A DNA stretch of 64,000 nt from Planctomycetota bacterium (GCA_003389325.1 QQVE01000024.1:62001-126000); one strand, 5' to 3'. Shown: positions 28,840 to 38,206, numbered from the stretch's first letter. Notes: generated by a model not told the origin, from the sequence alone. Numbers and translations: made by a program.

Positions 28840-29532
28840 ATGGTCGATCCCAACGTACCGCTGACGGCCAGCATTCTGGCCTTGATGTACGGCGGCGACG
28901 TCGTGTTCTCGATCAGCGGGGCGCTGACGGCCGGCCGTAGCCGCATGGACATCATCGGCTTTGTGCTGATCGGCACGATCACCGGCATCGGCGGTGGCAC
29001 GACGCGCGACCTGCTGTTGGGGCGCACCGTGTGGTGGACCGAGAATCCCAGCGAGCTGATTCTCTGCATCGCGGCGGCGCTGGCCACCTTCTTGTTTATC
29101 CGCACCGACATCTCCAAGCACCGCGTGATGGTCTGGGCCGACGCCGTGGGACTGGCCGCCTTCGCCATCGTCGGCTGCCACATCGCCTTGGAGTTCGGCT
29201 CGCCGTTTGTCATCGCGGTGTTCATGGGCATGGTCACCGCCACCGGCGGCGGCGTGATCCGCGACGTGCTCACCGGCAATCGCCCGATGGTGCTTTGCGG
29301 ACAGATCTACGCCACGGCCGCCCTGGCCGGCTCGCTCGGCTATGCCACCCTGATCTACCTGGGCGCCGCCGAGCTCCCCGCCGAGATCATCGCCGTGGCC
29401 GCCGCCCTCTCGCTGCGCGCCTCGGCCATCCTGTTCGACATCCGCATGGGCCCGCCCGGTGAGTGGATTTGCGTGAAACGCACACGAACCACCGTCGTCG
29501 AAGAGCAAGTCGAGAGCCAACTCATCGGCTAG
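28840..29532 (+). CDS. TRIC-type (UPF0126) membrane channel protein
   Basis: This 230-residue protein has seven predicted helices in two similar halves. Each half carries the family hallmark, GIGGGTTRDLLLG in the first and ATGGGVIRDVLTG in the second, which form the pore-lining kinks in trimeric intracellular cation channels. The ATG at 28840 is preferred over an overlapping TTG. Bacterial members conduct monovalent cations. It is a single gene with no obvious operon partners. Confidence 0.92.
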   Translation: MVDPNVPLTASILALMYGGDVVFSISGALTAGRSRMDIIGFVLIGTITGIGGGTTRDLLLGRTVWWTENPSELILCIAAALATFLFIRTDISKHRVMVWADAVGLAAFAIVGCHIALEFGSPFVIAVFMGMVTATGGGVIRDVLTGNRPMVLCGQIYATAALAGSLGYATLIYLGAAELPAEIIAVAAALSLRASAILFDIRMGPPGEWICVKRTRTTVVEEQVESQLIG

Positions 29533-29655
29533 GCTCCGCGAATTTCACCCGGCTTCATCTTCGCTTCAGGTTGCGAGTGCATAATCGTCCCCAGCCGCCG
29601 CCCGAAGCGGCGCGGCATACACAGATCCATGGGGTTTCCGGGCGGAGCAAAATCG

Positions 29656-30465
29656 ATGAAAGCTTTGCTGGTCGTCGTTGTCTTGGGCGGTTCGGTGGCG
29701 TTGCTGGCAGGCGCACAAATGCCGGGTTGGGGCGATCGCCCGCCGCGCGACCCGTTTCTGGAGCTGTTCGATGCCGACGGCGACGGTCAGCTTTCCCCCG
29801 CAGAGATCGACGGCGCCGCCGCAATCCTTCGACAGCGCGACCGCAATGGAGATGGCATCGTGACGCACGACGAGTTGCCCCGCCCGCCGCGTCCCGGCGA
29901 GCGACGCCGCGACGGCGGTCCCCCGCCGCGCGATCGAGCGCCACGCTCGCCCGAGCCGCAGGCCGACCTGTCGCAGCTTCCCGCGGGCACGGTCGTGTTC
30001 CGCGGCGGGCACGACACCGACCCGCGCGACGGCGGACGGCCCGTCGTGCTGATCGCGGCGGCTTTGGGCGTCGAGCCGCAAGTCTTTCGCGATGCCTTCA
30101 GCGGCGTGCGCCCGGCTCGGGGCCGCGGACCGACCGGCGCCGAAGCCCGAGCCAACAAGCAGGTGTTGATGAGCACTTTGGCTCCCCACGGCATCACCAA
30201 CGATCGGCTGGACGAGGTGTCCAACTACTACCGCTATCGGCCGCAGTCCGGCGAGAAGTGGACCCACCGCCCGGCGCGGGCCACGGCCATCGTCAAGAAC
30301 GGCCAGGTCGTGGGCTTCGACCTCACCGACGCCGGCGCCGGCTACTCGACGCCGCCCCGCGTCGAAGTCGTAGGCTATCCCAACCTGCGCGTGCAGCCCG
30401 CGATCGAGCACTCGAAAGACCTGCGCACCAACGGCCGCATCCAGTCGCTCGACGTCGTCCAATAG
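29656..30465 (+). CDS. Exported EF-hand protein
   Basis: This 269-residue protein starts at the ATG at 29656, after GGAG. A signal peptide (MKALLVVVVLGGSVALLAGA) is followed by two EF-hand loops, DADGDGQLSPAE and DRNGDGIVTHDE, which should bind calcium. A Pro/Arg/Asp-rich linker leads to a domain with LSQLPAGTVVFRGGHDTDPRDGG and PARATAIVKNGQVVGFDLTDAG. EF-hand proteins with this arrangement are frequent in Pirellulales secretomes. The role is not known. It is a single gene. Confidence 0.85.
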   Translation: MKALLVVVVLGGSVALLAGAQMPGWGDRPPRDPFLELFDADGDGQLSPAEIDGAAAILRQRDRNGDGIVTHDELPRPPRPGERRRDGGPPPRDRAPRSPEPQADLSQLPAGTVVFRGGHDTDPRDGGRPVVLIAAALGVEPQVFRDAFSGVRPARGRGPTGAEARANKQVLMSTLAPHGITNDRLDEVSNYYRYRPQSGEKWTHRPARATAIVKNGQVVGFDLTDAGAGYSTPPRVEVVGYPNLRVQPAIEHSKDLRTNGRIQSLDVVQ

Positions 30466-30491
30466 GCGCGTGCATCGCCTCGGGGCCGGCC

Positions 30492-31100
30492 CTACGTTCG
30501 CCTGGCAACCACGAACCACGCCTTCGGCCCGCCGGGCGTGAACGTGTCGGCATATTCCGGAATGACCTGAAACTGGGTTGGCGTGATCGACTCGATAGTC
30601 CAGCCCGCGGCAAACGCCTCGCGCAGGTCGGCCTGGGAAATGCGTCGCGGCCCGGCCTCACCGGGCTCCTGGTCGCTGAAGCACTCCAGCAGCAGCATCC
30701 CGCCCGGCCGCACCACTTGCGTCAACCCGGCCACGTACCGCCAGCGATCCTCGTCGGCAAAGACGTGAAACAACCCGCAGTCGATCGCCGTGTCGAACGT
30801 TTCGCCCAGCGCCTCGAGCGCCAGTGCGTCGTGCACGCGAAAGTCGACCTTCAGCCCGCGCTCGTCGGCTTTTGGCCGGGCCCGCACAATCGGCTCTTCC
30901 AAGAAATCGATGGCCGTGACGGCGTGCCCGCGTTCGGCGAAAAACAGCGCGTTCTCGCCGGTGCCGCAGCCCGAGTCGAGCACCTGCCCGGCCACGCGAT
31001 CGGCCGCCTCGACGAACGCCGGCTGCGCTCGCGGAATGTCCCACGGGGCCTTGTCGGCGTAGGCGTCGGAAAAGTTGTCTTTGTTGGGAATGCTGTGCAT
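30492..31100 (-). CDS. SAM-dependent methyltransferase
   Basis: This 202-residue class I methyltransferase has SAM motif I VLDSGCGTGENALFFA, the acidic motif II strand AIDFLEEP, VHDALALE and the post-motif FDTAIDCGLFHVF and RPGGMLLLECFSD. It resembles the family annotated as thiopurine/tellurite-type or generic small-molecule methyltransferases. No substrate clue is visible. It is separated by ~30 bp from the sulfatase upstream on the same strand and might be co-transcribed with it. Confidence 0.85.
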   Translation of the reverse strand: MHSIPNKDNFSDAYADKAPWDIPRAQPAFVEAADRVAGQVLDSGCGTGENALFFAERGHAVTAIDFLEEPIVRARPKADERGLKVDFRVHDALALEALGETFDTAIDCGLFHVFADEDRWRYVAGLTQVVRPGGMLLLECFSDQEPGEAGPRRISQADLREAFAAGWTIESITPTQFQVIPEYADTFTPGGPKAWFVVARRT

Positions 31101-31130
31101 CGTGTGCGTCCTAGTGAAAGCGGCCGACGT

Positions 31131-32642
31131 TTACCAACCCGTGGCCTGCAGGAACTCCGGCCCCGTGCGCTGCAGCTCGTTGTTCATCGCTTCTCGCATG
31201 TCGGCCACCGTCTGCTGATGGGCAGGATCGCTCGCCAGGTTGCTAAGCTCATCCGGATCGGCCGCCAGATCGTAAAGCTCGTCTCCCTCGCCGTCGACCA
31301 GATAGCGGACGTATTTGTAACTGCCCCGTCGCAGCAACACATACCAGGGCAGCTCGCGCCGCCAGCGACGGTCTTCCGGGGGCAAGGGGTTCAAGTCCGA
31401 GCCGTAGAAGTCGTGCGTCTGCGGCAGCAACACGGGATGGGCCCAGTCGGCGCCGGCGTCGGACAACAGTGGCGAAAGGTCGTGGCCGTGCATCGTCCAG
31501 GGCTCCTCAACGCCCGCCATCGCCAGCAACGTGGGCACGATGTCCACGCCGCCGACCGGCACGTCGCACACGGCGCCCGAGGCCACGCGGCCCGGCAGGT
31601 GAAAGATCAACGGCGCGCACAACGCCGCGTCGTAGGGCGCCCATTTCTCGCGTAGCCCGTGCTGTCCCCACGCAAAGCCCTGGTCGGACGTGAACACGAT
31701 CAGCGTATTATCGAGCTGCCCCGTCTCGCGCAACGCCTCGAGCAGTCGCCCCACGCCTTCGTCGAGCGAGCACACGGCCTGGTGGTACTTGCGCACGGCC
31801 TTCTGGAAGCCGACGGGCGACCCATCCTCATCGCGCTTCCAACGCGTTCGCGCGCGCAAGTGCGGCGGCTTGTTCGGCCGCGGCGGAAAGATGTCGACCG
31901 GCACTTCGGCCCGCGACCCCGGGTATTCTTCCAAGTGCCGCGGCGCCGGCGTATACGGTCCGTGCACGCCCGCATAGCATAGCCACAGGAACCACGGCCG
32001 CGTGCGATCGGCCCCGTTCTGGCCGATCCGCCGGTTGCGAATGAAATCGACCGCGAAGTCGGTATAGTTATCCGTCGAGTAGCCGTCGAGTTGCCGGGCC
32101 GGCGCGCCGTTCACCTCCATCTTCTGATCGAAGTAGTAGGCATTCACGTCATCGCCTTTCAAGTTCGGCCGGTTCCACACGGCCTGCAAATCCCAATCCC
32201 GGCCGTAGCCCGTGTCGCGCCCCGTGTGCCACTTGCCGATCTGCGCGGTGACGTACCCGTGCTCGCGCAGCGTGCGCGGCCAGAAGGGGCAAAGCTTCGG
32301 ATCGTACGTCGATCCCGGATACGAGCCCTCCATCCGCATCGACTCGATGGCGAACTGCAAGTGCCCGGTCAATTGGCTCGCCCGCGAGGGCATGCACCAG
32401 GTGCCGATATAGGCTGAGCGAAACCGCGTGCCGTCGCGGGCCAGGCGGTCGATGTTCGGCGTGCGCACCCACGGTTGCGCCTGCTCGTAGCAACTCACCG
32501 CCCGCCGCGATTGGTCGTCGGTATAGATATAGAGGATATTCGGCCGCTCGTCGGCCGCGGGTGCTTGCGCCACGGCTTTTGTGCCGCAGAACGATATCAG
32601 TGCGGCCGCGAAGGCGAACCCAAGAAATCGTCCGCTGGTCAT
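31131..32642 (-). CDS. Secreted sulfatase (type I, Cys-type)
   Basis: This 503-residue protein starts at the ATG at 32642; the longer frame upstream lacks a signal peptide. The signal peptide is FAFAAALISFC...AVAQA. The alkaline-phosphatase fold is seen in RPNILYIYTDDQSRRAVSC and the formylglycine motif WCMPSRAS, with Cys83 as the residue that would be converted for catalysis. Further metal-site motifs are KWHTGRDTGYG and VFTSDQGFAWGQHG. Planctomycetes carry many such enzymes for sulfated polysaccharides; the substrate is not readable. Divergent from the methyltransferase at 32810. Confidence 0.93.
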   Translation of the reverse strand: MTSGRFLGFAFAAALISFCGTKAVAQAPAADERPNILYIYTDDQSRRAVSCYEQAQPWVRTPNIDRLARDGTRFRSAYIGTWCMPSRASQLTGHLQFAIESMRMEGSYPGSTYDPKLCPFWPRTLREHGYVTAQIGKWHTGRDTGYGRDWDLQAVWNRPNLKGDDVNAYYFDQKMEVNGAPARQLDGYSTDNYTDFAVDFIRNRRIGQNGADRTRPWFLWLCYAGVHGPYTPAPRHLEEYPGSRAEVPVDIFPPRPNKPPHLRARTRWKRDEDGSPVGFQKAVRKYHQAVCSLDEGVGRLLEALRETGQLDNTLIVFTSDQGFAWGQHGLREKWAPYDAALCAPLIFHLPGRVASGAVCDVPVGGVDIVPTLLAMAGVEEPWTMHGHDLSPLLSDAGADWAHPVLLPQTHDFYGSDLNPLPPEDRRWRRELPWYVLLRRGSYKYVRYLVDGEGDELYDLAADPDELSNLASDPAHQQTVADMREAMNNELQRTGPEFLQATGW

Positions 32643-32809
32643 GGAAAGGCAGTTCGTTGGCAAGGCGTTCTCCCTCGGTTGGGTTTCGTTGCAGACTAGC
32701 ACCGCGGTTCTCCGCTCGCAAGTTTTCAGAAAGCCGCGCCGCGGCACGTGTCGCACTCGCGTATACTGCCGGCTTCGCAGACCCACAAACGACTTCGCAG
32801 GTCGCGCAA

Positions 32810-33583
32810 ATGAACAAGGACCCCGCCAAAGACTTCGGCCCGATCGCCGACGACTACGTGTTCTTCATGAACCACGCGACCGAGGCGCTGCACGATGCCC
32901 AGGCGCATTGCCGGTGCCTGGCCCCCGTCTTGCCGGCCGCGGGCGCCGTGCGCTGGCTCGACTTCGGCTGCAGCGAGGGCAACTTCACGACCCGACTGCT
33001 GGAACTGCTGGATTGGCCTCCGCAGCAACTGCGGCTCAGCCTGATCGAACCGGTCGACGCCCGGCGGCGGGAGGCCGTCGTGCAACTCGCGCGCTTCACC
33101 ACTGAGCCCATCCCCGCCGCGGCCGGATTGCCCGAGGAGCCGCTGGACGAGTACGACGTCGTGCTGTCCAACCATGTCTTCTACTACGTGCCCGAGTTGC
33201 TCGGCACGTTGCGGCGACTGACCGCCGCGCTGTCGGCCCAAGGCGTGTTGCGCGCGGCGATCGCGGGCCGCGACAACGTGCTGATTCAAATCTGGGCCAC
33301 CGGCTTCGGCTTGATCGGCCGCGACATTCCGTACTACACGGCCGAAGACGTCCAGGCGGCCCTTGCCGATCTCGGCGTGCCTTTCGAGCAGGAGAGCGTG
33401 CCCTATCGCATTGCTTTTCCCGATACCGAGGAGAACCGCCTGCGGATCATTCGGTTCCTGCTGGCCAACCACCTGACCGAGATTCCGCTGCCGCCGCTGT
33501 TGGTGTTGTTCGATCCCTACGCTAGCGGCGGCGCGATCGAGATCGAAACGGCTAGCGATCATTTCACGGTCCGCGGATCGTGA
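32810..33583 (+). CDS. SAM-dependent methyltransferase
   Basis: This 257-residue protein starts at the ATG at 32810. It has motif I VRWLDFGCSEGNFTTRLL, the acidic strand RLSLIEPVD, and the motif IV region YDVVLSNHVFYYVPELLG, all of the class I methyltransferase fold. The C-terminal half (ENRLRIIRFLLANHLTEIPL) resembles small-molecule methyltransferases. No neighbours clarify the substrate. The divergent promoter region to the sulfatase is 167 bp. Confidence 0.85.
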   Translation: MNKDPAKDFGPIADDYVFFMNHATEALHDAQAHCRCLAPVLPAAGAVRWLDFGCSEGNFTTRLLELLDWPPQQLRLSLIEPVDARRREAVVQLARFTTEPIPAAAGLPEEPLDEYDVVLSNHVFYYVPELLGTLRRLTAALSAQGVLRAAIAGRDNVLIQIWATGFGLIGRDIPYYTAEDVQAALADLGVPFEQESVPYRIAFPDTEENRLRIIRFLLANHLTEIPLPPLLVLFDPYASGGAIEIETASDHFTVRGS

Positions 33584-33768
33584 CTCGCTCATGCCGAGCG
33601 AAGGGCAGGCCGCCGCTGACACGGCGCGCCGCTTCAATTTCACACCGATTCTTAACCCCGCGCTAACTTCGGACCGCTACGCTGCCGCCTTGCGCGCCTC
33701 GCCGTGAATCCGGCGCTGCGCCAAAAGTGTCCACGCCACCAACCGCCATCGACCGCAAGGAGTCGCTC

Positions 33769-34482
33769 ATGTGGAAAGGAGCCCTGGGGGGCACAATTCT
33801 CGCGCTAAGCGTTCTCGCGTCGCCCTCGCGAGGCGACACGACGTTCGCCTTCAGCAACAATGGCATCTCGAACCAGCCCGCCGCTTCGCTCACGTCGGGC
33901 GACTTCACGCTCAATCTCGCCGCCGGCGGCCCGGCCGGCTCGTACCTCTACGAGTCGAACGGGAACCCGGAACTGGGCGTCGGTCCGGGCGGCAGCAATC
34001 TGAGCATCGAGATCATCGGCGGCGTGGCCGAATACGTCGAGTTCTCGTTCGACGAGCCGGGCATCCTCCGCGGCATCGACTTCGACGGCGTGAAGGACGA
34101 GGCCCTGGAGTTCTTTCTGCTGGAATCGGCCGGCGTGCGGATCAACTTCTTCGACTCGGCCGCCAACACGACCGTGGCCGGAGCGGTCGACAACGCCGTC
34201 AACCAGGGCGTGGTCACCGGCGACGTGTTCTACTTGTTGGAGACGTTCCAGTTTGACGACACGGCCATGAACCTGGCGATTCCTTTCTCGGCCGGACAGA
34301 CTTTTCGCCTGACCTACTCCCACATCGGAGACCTCGGCGCGCCCTATTCGCCCACCGAACCGCAAAACGGGGCTCGCATTCAGACGATCACCGTCGATGT
34401 GCCCGAGCCGAGCAGCTTTCTGCTGGCGGCCGCGGGACTGGCGGTCCTGGGCTTCGCACACCGGCGCCGCCGCCGGGTCTAG
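33769..34482 (+). CDS. PEP-CTERM exported protein of unknown function
   Basis: This 237-residue protein starts at the ATG at 33769, preceded by AAGGAG. A signal peptide ends near SPSRG. The middle is a beta-rich domain beginning TTFAFSNNGISNQPAASL and containing EIIGGVAEYVEFSFDEPG. The C terminus has the PEP-CTERM signal VPEPSSFLLAAAGLAVLGF and RRRRRV, which targets proteins for exosortase-dependent anchoring. The function is unknown. Confidence 0.85.
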   Translation: MWKGALGGTILALSVLASPSRGDTTFAFSNNGISNQPAASLTSGDFTLNLAAGGPAGSYLYESNGNPELGVGPGGSNLSIEIIGGVAEYVEFSFDEPGILRGIDFDGVKDEALEFFLLESAGVRINFFDSAANTTVAGAVDNAVNQGVVTGDVFYLLETFQFDDTAMNLAIPFSAGQTFRLTYSHIGDLGAPYSPTEPQNGARIQTITVDVPEPSSFLLAAAGLAVLGFAHRRRRRV

Positions 34483-34604
34483 CACGACGCCCGCGAACCC
34501 GACACCCCGCGGCGCGGCGGCCGGTGCGCTCCTCCTGAGCGGCCACGGACCCTATAATTCCTTGGCCGATTGGGAAACGGGCGGGCGAGGTTGGGGAGCC
34601 GATC

Positions 34605-34907
34605 ATGTTGCTGCAACGTTTCAACTGGAAGCAGGAAGTGCTGCAAGCGGCCGAGCCGGTGCTGGTCGACTTTTGGGCGCCCTGGTGCGGGCCGTGCCGC
34701 ATGATGACGCCGGCACTCGAATCGCTGGCCCGCGACTACAAGGTCTGCAAGGTCAACGTCGACAAGAACCCCGAGCTCTCGGGCCACTACAACATCTCTT
34801 CGATCCCCGCCCTGATGATCTTCAAGAACGGCCGCATCGCCGCCCAGCACGTCGGCGTCGTCGACGAAGCCACGCTGCGCGCCGAACTCGAGCGGCTGAG
34901 CGGGTAG
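34605..34907 (+). CDS. Thioredoxin
   Basis: This 100-residue protein has the complete thioredoxin core: VLVDFWAPWCGPCRMMTPALESLA with Cys28 and Cys31 (CGPC), VNVDKNPELSGHYNISSIPALMIFKNG with the cis-Pro, and a C-terminal helix. No signal peptide, so cytoplasmic disulfide reduction is expected. It is a single gene. Compact for the family but lacking nothing essential. Confidence 0.95.
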   Translation: MLLQRFNWKQEVLQAAEPVLVDFWAPWCGPCRMMTPALESLARDYKVCKVNVDKNPELSGHYNISSIPALMIFKNGRIAAQHVGVVDEATLRAELERLSG

Positions 34908-34969
34908 GCGCGTACGCTCCGCGCAACGACTCGTTTCGTTGGATCGGGCAGTCCAGCGGGTAGCCTGGA

Positions 34970-35400
34970 TCAAGGCGCGCGAACAAGCCGGCCGCCACGC
35001 AGGGCCTGATGACACGGCCGCCACCGGCTCGCGACGAGAAGTACAAGGACGCCCGAAAGAGCGAGGAGCGCCGACGCCGGCTCCGGGACGAACAGTAGCC
35101 CGCCTGGACCAAACCCGGGTACGGTTGCAAAAACATCGATAAATGCGCCGGTGTCGCCGTCGTAGCGTAGAACATTCCCACTTGGAATGACTCCCGGATT
35201 GCCGACGTACAGGTTGCCATCGGGCCCGAACGTAAGGTCGATGGGTCGGTCCAGTCCCCCGCCGGAGGCGAAAACGTCGATGAAAGCACCCGTCGCGCCG
35301 TTGTAGCGCAGCACTTGATCGGTTCCTTGGCTGTTGACATACAGATTGCCATCGGGTCCGAATCGCACGGCCTCAAGCGACTGCTTCGCGTTGAAGGATC
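34970..35400 (-). pseudogene. C-terminal fragment of an NHL-repeat PEP-CTERM protein
   Basis: Translation gives two NHL/SMP-type blades (AVRFGPDGNLYVNSQ... and LTFGPDGNLYVGNPG...), each followed by VLRYDG/NGATGAFIDVFA, then VPEPASALLALSGVLVLLVASRW. That is the end of a secreted beta-propeller anchored by PEP-CTERM. Upstream of ~35400 the frame continues to 35506 but has no signal peptide and no further blades, and the histidine kinase gene begins at 35556 in the opposite direction. A complete member would need several more blades, so this is probably a 5'-truncated remnant. Confidence 0.65.
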
Positions 35401-35555
35401 GCGCCGGCGAGCAGGCCAATCGGAGGCGGCCTGTTCGAAATCCGTTGCTATTATTGGCGTACCATGCGTTCCTGATATACTCGGATTGCCGACCCACCCG
35501 AAGCAATCCGCACGCGTCTCAATCAAGCTGCGCCCCCGAAAGCGGGGCCTCGCCG

Positions 35556-36779
35556 ATGGGTTCACTGGCCGCTCTCAGCGAATACCTGCTCGCAGACAAG
35601 ACGGCGATCGTCGATTGTTGGTTTGAGCTGTGCGGCAGGGACCACCATCTCGACGTGGTCGGCCGGCTGACCCGCGACGAGTTTCGCAACAACATGCCCG
35701 CGGCGCTCGAAGCGCTCTGCAAGATGCTGGTCGCCGGCGCCGACAGGGCCGAGGCCGCGCTCGAAAAAGAAGTGGCCGAGCACGGCCAACATCGCTGGAA
35801 GCAGGGATTCGACCTGCTGGAGTTGATCCGCGATTGGGGGCACTTCAACCGCGTGCTGACCGAGCGAATCGACGCGTTCTTTCGCGACGGCGACCCGTCC
35901 CAGGCCGAAGACCGGTCGGCGGCCCTGCGGTGCCTGGCCGACTACTTGACCGAAGCGGTCAGCCACAGCGTCGAGCGCTTCGACGACCTTCGCCGCGCCG
36001 AGGCCTCGTCGATCGCGGCCGATCTGGAAATCACCAAACAGCGGTTTGTCGAGGTCACCCAAGCCCGCGGAAACCTGCTGCGTCAAATCGCCCACGACAT
36101 CCGCGGCGGGCTGTCGTCGGTCACCGGCGCCTCGAGCTACCTGCGCGACCTTTCCGCCCAGCCCGAAACGTTCTCCGAGGTGCTCGACGTGCTGGATCGC
36201 GGCGTGCAGGCGGTGCTGGAGATGCTCACCTCGCTGCTCGATCTCTCGCGCATCGAGTCCGGCGCCGAACGGCGCGAAGTCAGCGAGCTGAACATCGGAC
36301 AGCTTCTGACCGAGCTGGGGCAGGAGCTCCAGCCGCTGGCCCGCGAGCAAGGGCTTGCCCTGGTGGCCGAGGGCGATCGCCACCTGATCGTCGAGACCGA
36401 CGGGGCGAAGGTGCGCCGCATCGCCCAGAATCTGCTGGTCAACGCGATCAAGTACACCCACGAGGGCGAGGTGCGCTTGCGCTGGTCGAGGACCGACGAC
36501 CACTGGCAGCTCGAAGTCGAAGACACCGGCCCCGGCATCCAGGACACGCTCGGTTCGGAAGTCGCCCAGGAGCTCGACGACCAAGACAGCGCGCGGCCCG
36601 CGCTGCACGCCGAGCGGCCGGCGGCCTACGAGGGCGAAGGCATCGGCCTGACCATCGTCAAAGAGCTGTGCAACCTGCTCGACGCCGGCATCTCGATGCA
36701 ATCCGCCCCCGGCCACGGCACCCGATTCACCCTGGAGTTCCCCCTCACCTACGAGCCGCGCGATTGCGAGCGGACGTAG
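35556..36779 (+). CDS. Soluble sensor histidine kinase with RsbRD-like N-terminal domain
   Basis: This 407-residue protein starts at the ATG at 35556. Residues ~1-145 are an all-helical domain (LSEYLLADKTAIVDCWFELC; LEALCKMLVAGADRAEAALEKEV) resembling the RsbRD N-terminal domain of stressosome and sensor proteins. HisKA follows with His180 (IAHDIRGGLSSVTGASSYL), then HATPase with NLLVNAIKYT, DTGPGI and GEGIGLTIVKEL. There are no membrane segments and no response regulator nearby, so it is an orphan kinase. The signal is unknown. Confidence 0.85.
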   Translation: MGSLAALSEYLLADKTAIVDCWFELCGRDHHLDVVGRLTRDEFRNNMPAALEALCKMLVAGADRAEAALEKEVAEHGQHRWKQGFDLLELIRDWGHFNRVLTERIDAFFRDGDPSQAEDRSAALRCLADYLTEAVSHSVERFDDLRRAEASSIAADLEITKQRFVEVTQARGNLLRQIAHDIRGGLSSVTGASSYLRDLSAQPETFSEVLDVLDRGVQAVLEMLTSLLDLSRIESGAERREVSELNIGQLLTELGQELQPLAREQGLALVAEGDRHLIVETDGAKVRRIAQNLLVNAIKYTHEGEVRLRWSRTDDHWQLEVEDTGPGIQDTLGSEVAQELDDQDSARPALHAERPAAYEGEGIGLTIVKELCNLLDAGISMQSAPGHGTRFTLEFPLTYEPRDCERT

Positions 36780-36981
36780 GACGAACGGCTGGGGTGGCGA
36801 AGCTGACTCGCGAGCAAGTCGCAACAAAGCGAAGCCGCCCCCCTCGGACCTAAGGACCTCCCATTCAGAGTCCGCTCCTCTCTACAATCGAGGCGCACGA
36901 AGCCGCACGATATGTCTGATGGCAGCTTGGTGGCGCCCCAGACTAGCCTAGACTAGATCGCAAGCGTCTCTGGCGCGGCTT

Positions 36982-37011
36982 GCTTGGCTGGATACAGCTT
37001 GGCTGGATACA
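36982..37011. repeat. Two tandem copies of a 15-bp unit
   Basis: GCTTGGCTGGATACA occurs at 36982-36996 and again at 36997-37011, in the otherwise featureless spacer between the histidine kinase and the Thr-rich protein. It is probably a slippage duplication. Confidence 0.8.
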
Positions 37012-37072
37012 ACTTGGCCCGTGGTCCCGCAGCCTGTCTGCCGCGACGGACCGAAAGAGTCTCGTGGTAGCG

Positions 37073-37651
37073 TTAGGCGAGATAGGGGGATTCTCGAAAG
37101 CCGTCACTGGGGTCGGGTGTCGTCGTGGTTGTTGTAGTCGTCGAACCCCAAATCGAATTGTCTTCGTACGCCCCGGAAGTTGAAGACGACGGAGGCGGAG
37201 TAGTTGTGGTTGTCGCAATGATCGCAACACTGTCCACAGTCTCGGGCTCGCCGTGCCACGGGGGAACGCACGTGTACAGGTCATCGGGCAAGTCCACGGC
37301 GCAAACGCGTCCCAAGCCAGAAGGCGAACTCGCTGCATCTTGTGGGGGACCGACATCAAGCAACTGTGCAGACGCTTCTTCGCCTAATTGTCGTACCGAG
37401 ATCGCTAGCGCGCCTGGGTCGGGCAATTGAGTCTCTCCGACGACACCCGCCGCCACTTGGGCCAATATCCAGTACAGCGATACTTCCGAGAGGATTTGTT
37501 TAAGCCCTTGTGAAGAAACGGTTTCCACTGCCAGCGGGATCGTCACTTGCGCGGCACACTCCGGGTCGGCTCGCGTGGGATCAAACGCCGGCCGCTGAAT
37601 TGCACGCAACTCCCGAATCTCTTCTAGTCGCCGGTCAAGGTCCTCGGACAT
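37073..37651 (-). CDS. Hypothetical protein with Thr-rich C-terminal region
   Basis: This 192-residue protein starts at the ATG at 37651 with AGGAG at good distance. The N-terminal ~140 residues are soluble and mildly acidic (LDRRLEEIRELRAIQRPAF; LAVETVSSQGLKQILSEVSLYWILAQVAAG). The C-terminal ~50 residues are low-complexity with Thr runs (ATTTTTPPPSSSTSG; GSTTTTTTTTPDP). There is no signal or anchor. The first part may be structured; the second is disordered. I do not recognise the family. Confidence 0.6.
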   Translation of the reverse strand: MSEDLDRRLEEIRELRAIQRPAFDPTRADPECAAQVTIPLAVETVSSQGLKQILSEVSLYWILAQVAAGVVGETQLPDPGALAISVRQLGEEASAQLLDVGPPQDAASSPSGLGRVCAVDLPDDLYTCVPPWHGEPETVDSVAIIATTTTTPPPSSSTSGAYEDNSIWGSTTTTTTTTPDPSDGFRESPYLA

Positions 37652-37750
37652 GGCTAGCTCCTGAAATCAGTGTCCCTGCATGTCGTATATTCTACCGCGA
37701 ATCCGGCCTTCGGAGAATCACAGTCGTCGCAGCTCCGCTGGCGAGGCCAC

Positions 37751-38164
37751 TCACCCGCCGCTCGCGCGCAAGCTAACCATGGCACCGTCTTGCAGGAACT
37801 CGCCCCGGCCGCAGAGCACGAGACTTTCGGGAAACACGCTTTGGAGCCGGTTGAGCTCGTCGAGGGTGGCACGATGACCGACCCGAATCGTCATCACGGG
37901 CTCTTGCCCGATCAACCGCAAGCGCGACGGATAGCGGGCTAACTTGGACTGGCTGATGTCATAGTATTTCTGAGGCATGCAGCGACTCGGCCCGTCGGGC
38001 GCGGCGAACGTATCCCAACGTCCGCCGTGGTCGGTGACCCAGCGCTTCCACTGCTCGCGCTGGAAATGCCACGAGACCGGAAACGCAACCAGACACGCCA
38101 CGACCGCGACCGCGAACAACAGCGTCCGCAACGAAAACCGAAACCATCGACGTTTGGGCGTCAT
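37751..38164 (-). CDS. Membrane-anchored planctomycete hypothetical protein
   Basis: This 137-residue protein starts at the ATG at 38164 (a start at 38182 is possible). It opens with PKRRWFRFSLRTLLFAVAV, an N-terminal motif that recurs in many planctomycete proteins of unknown role, followed by one membrane helix and a charged extracytoplasmic part with RLRLIGQEPVMTIRVGH and LDELNRLQSVFPESLVL. That last pattern resembles a short leucine-rich-repeat-like block. Confidence 0.7.
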   Translation of the reverse strand: MTPKRRWFRFSLRTLLFAVAVVACLVAFPVSWHFQREQWKRWVTDHGGRWDTFAAPDGPSRCMPQKYYDISQSKLARYPSRLRLIGQEPVMTIRVGHRATLDELNRLQSVFPESLVLCGRGEFLQDGAMVSLRASGG

Positions 38165-38206
38165 GGTGCGCATGCCCCGCATTATAGCCGGCCCCCAAGG
38201 CGGAAG

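Noticed and set aside
29463..31655. 730-residue plus-strand frame over the EF-hand, methyltransferase and sulfatase genes
   Set aside because: It crosses three well-supported genes on both strands and its translation is Arg/Ala/Pro-rich without motifs.
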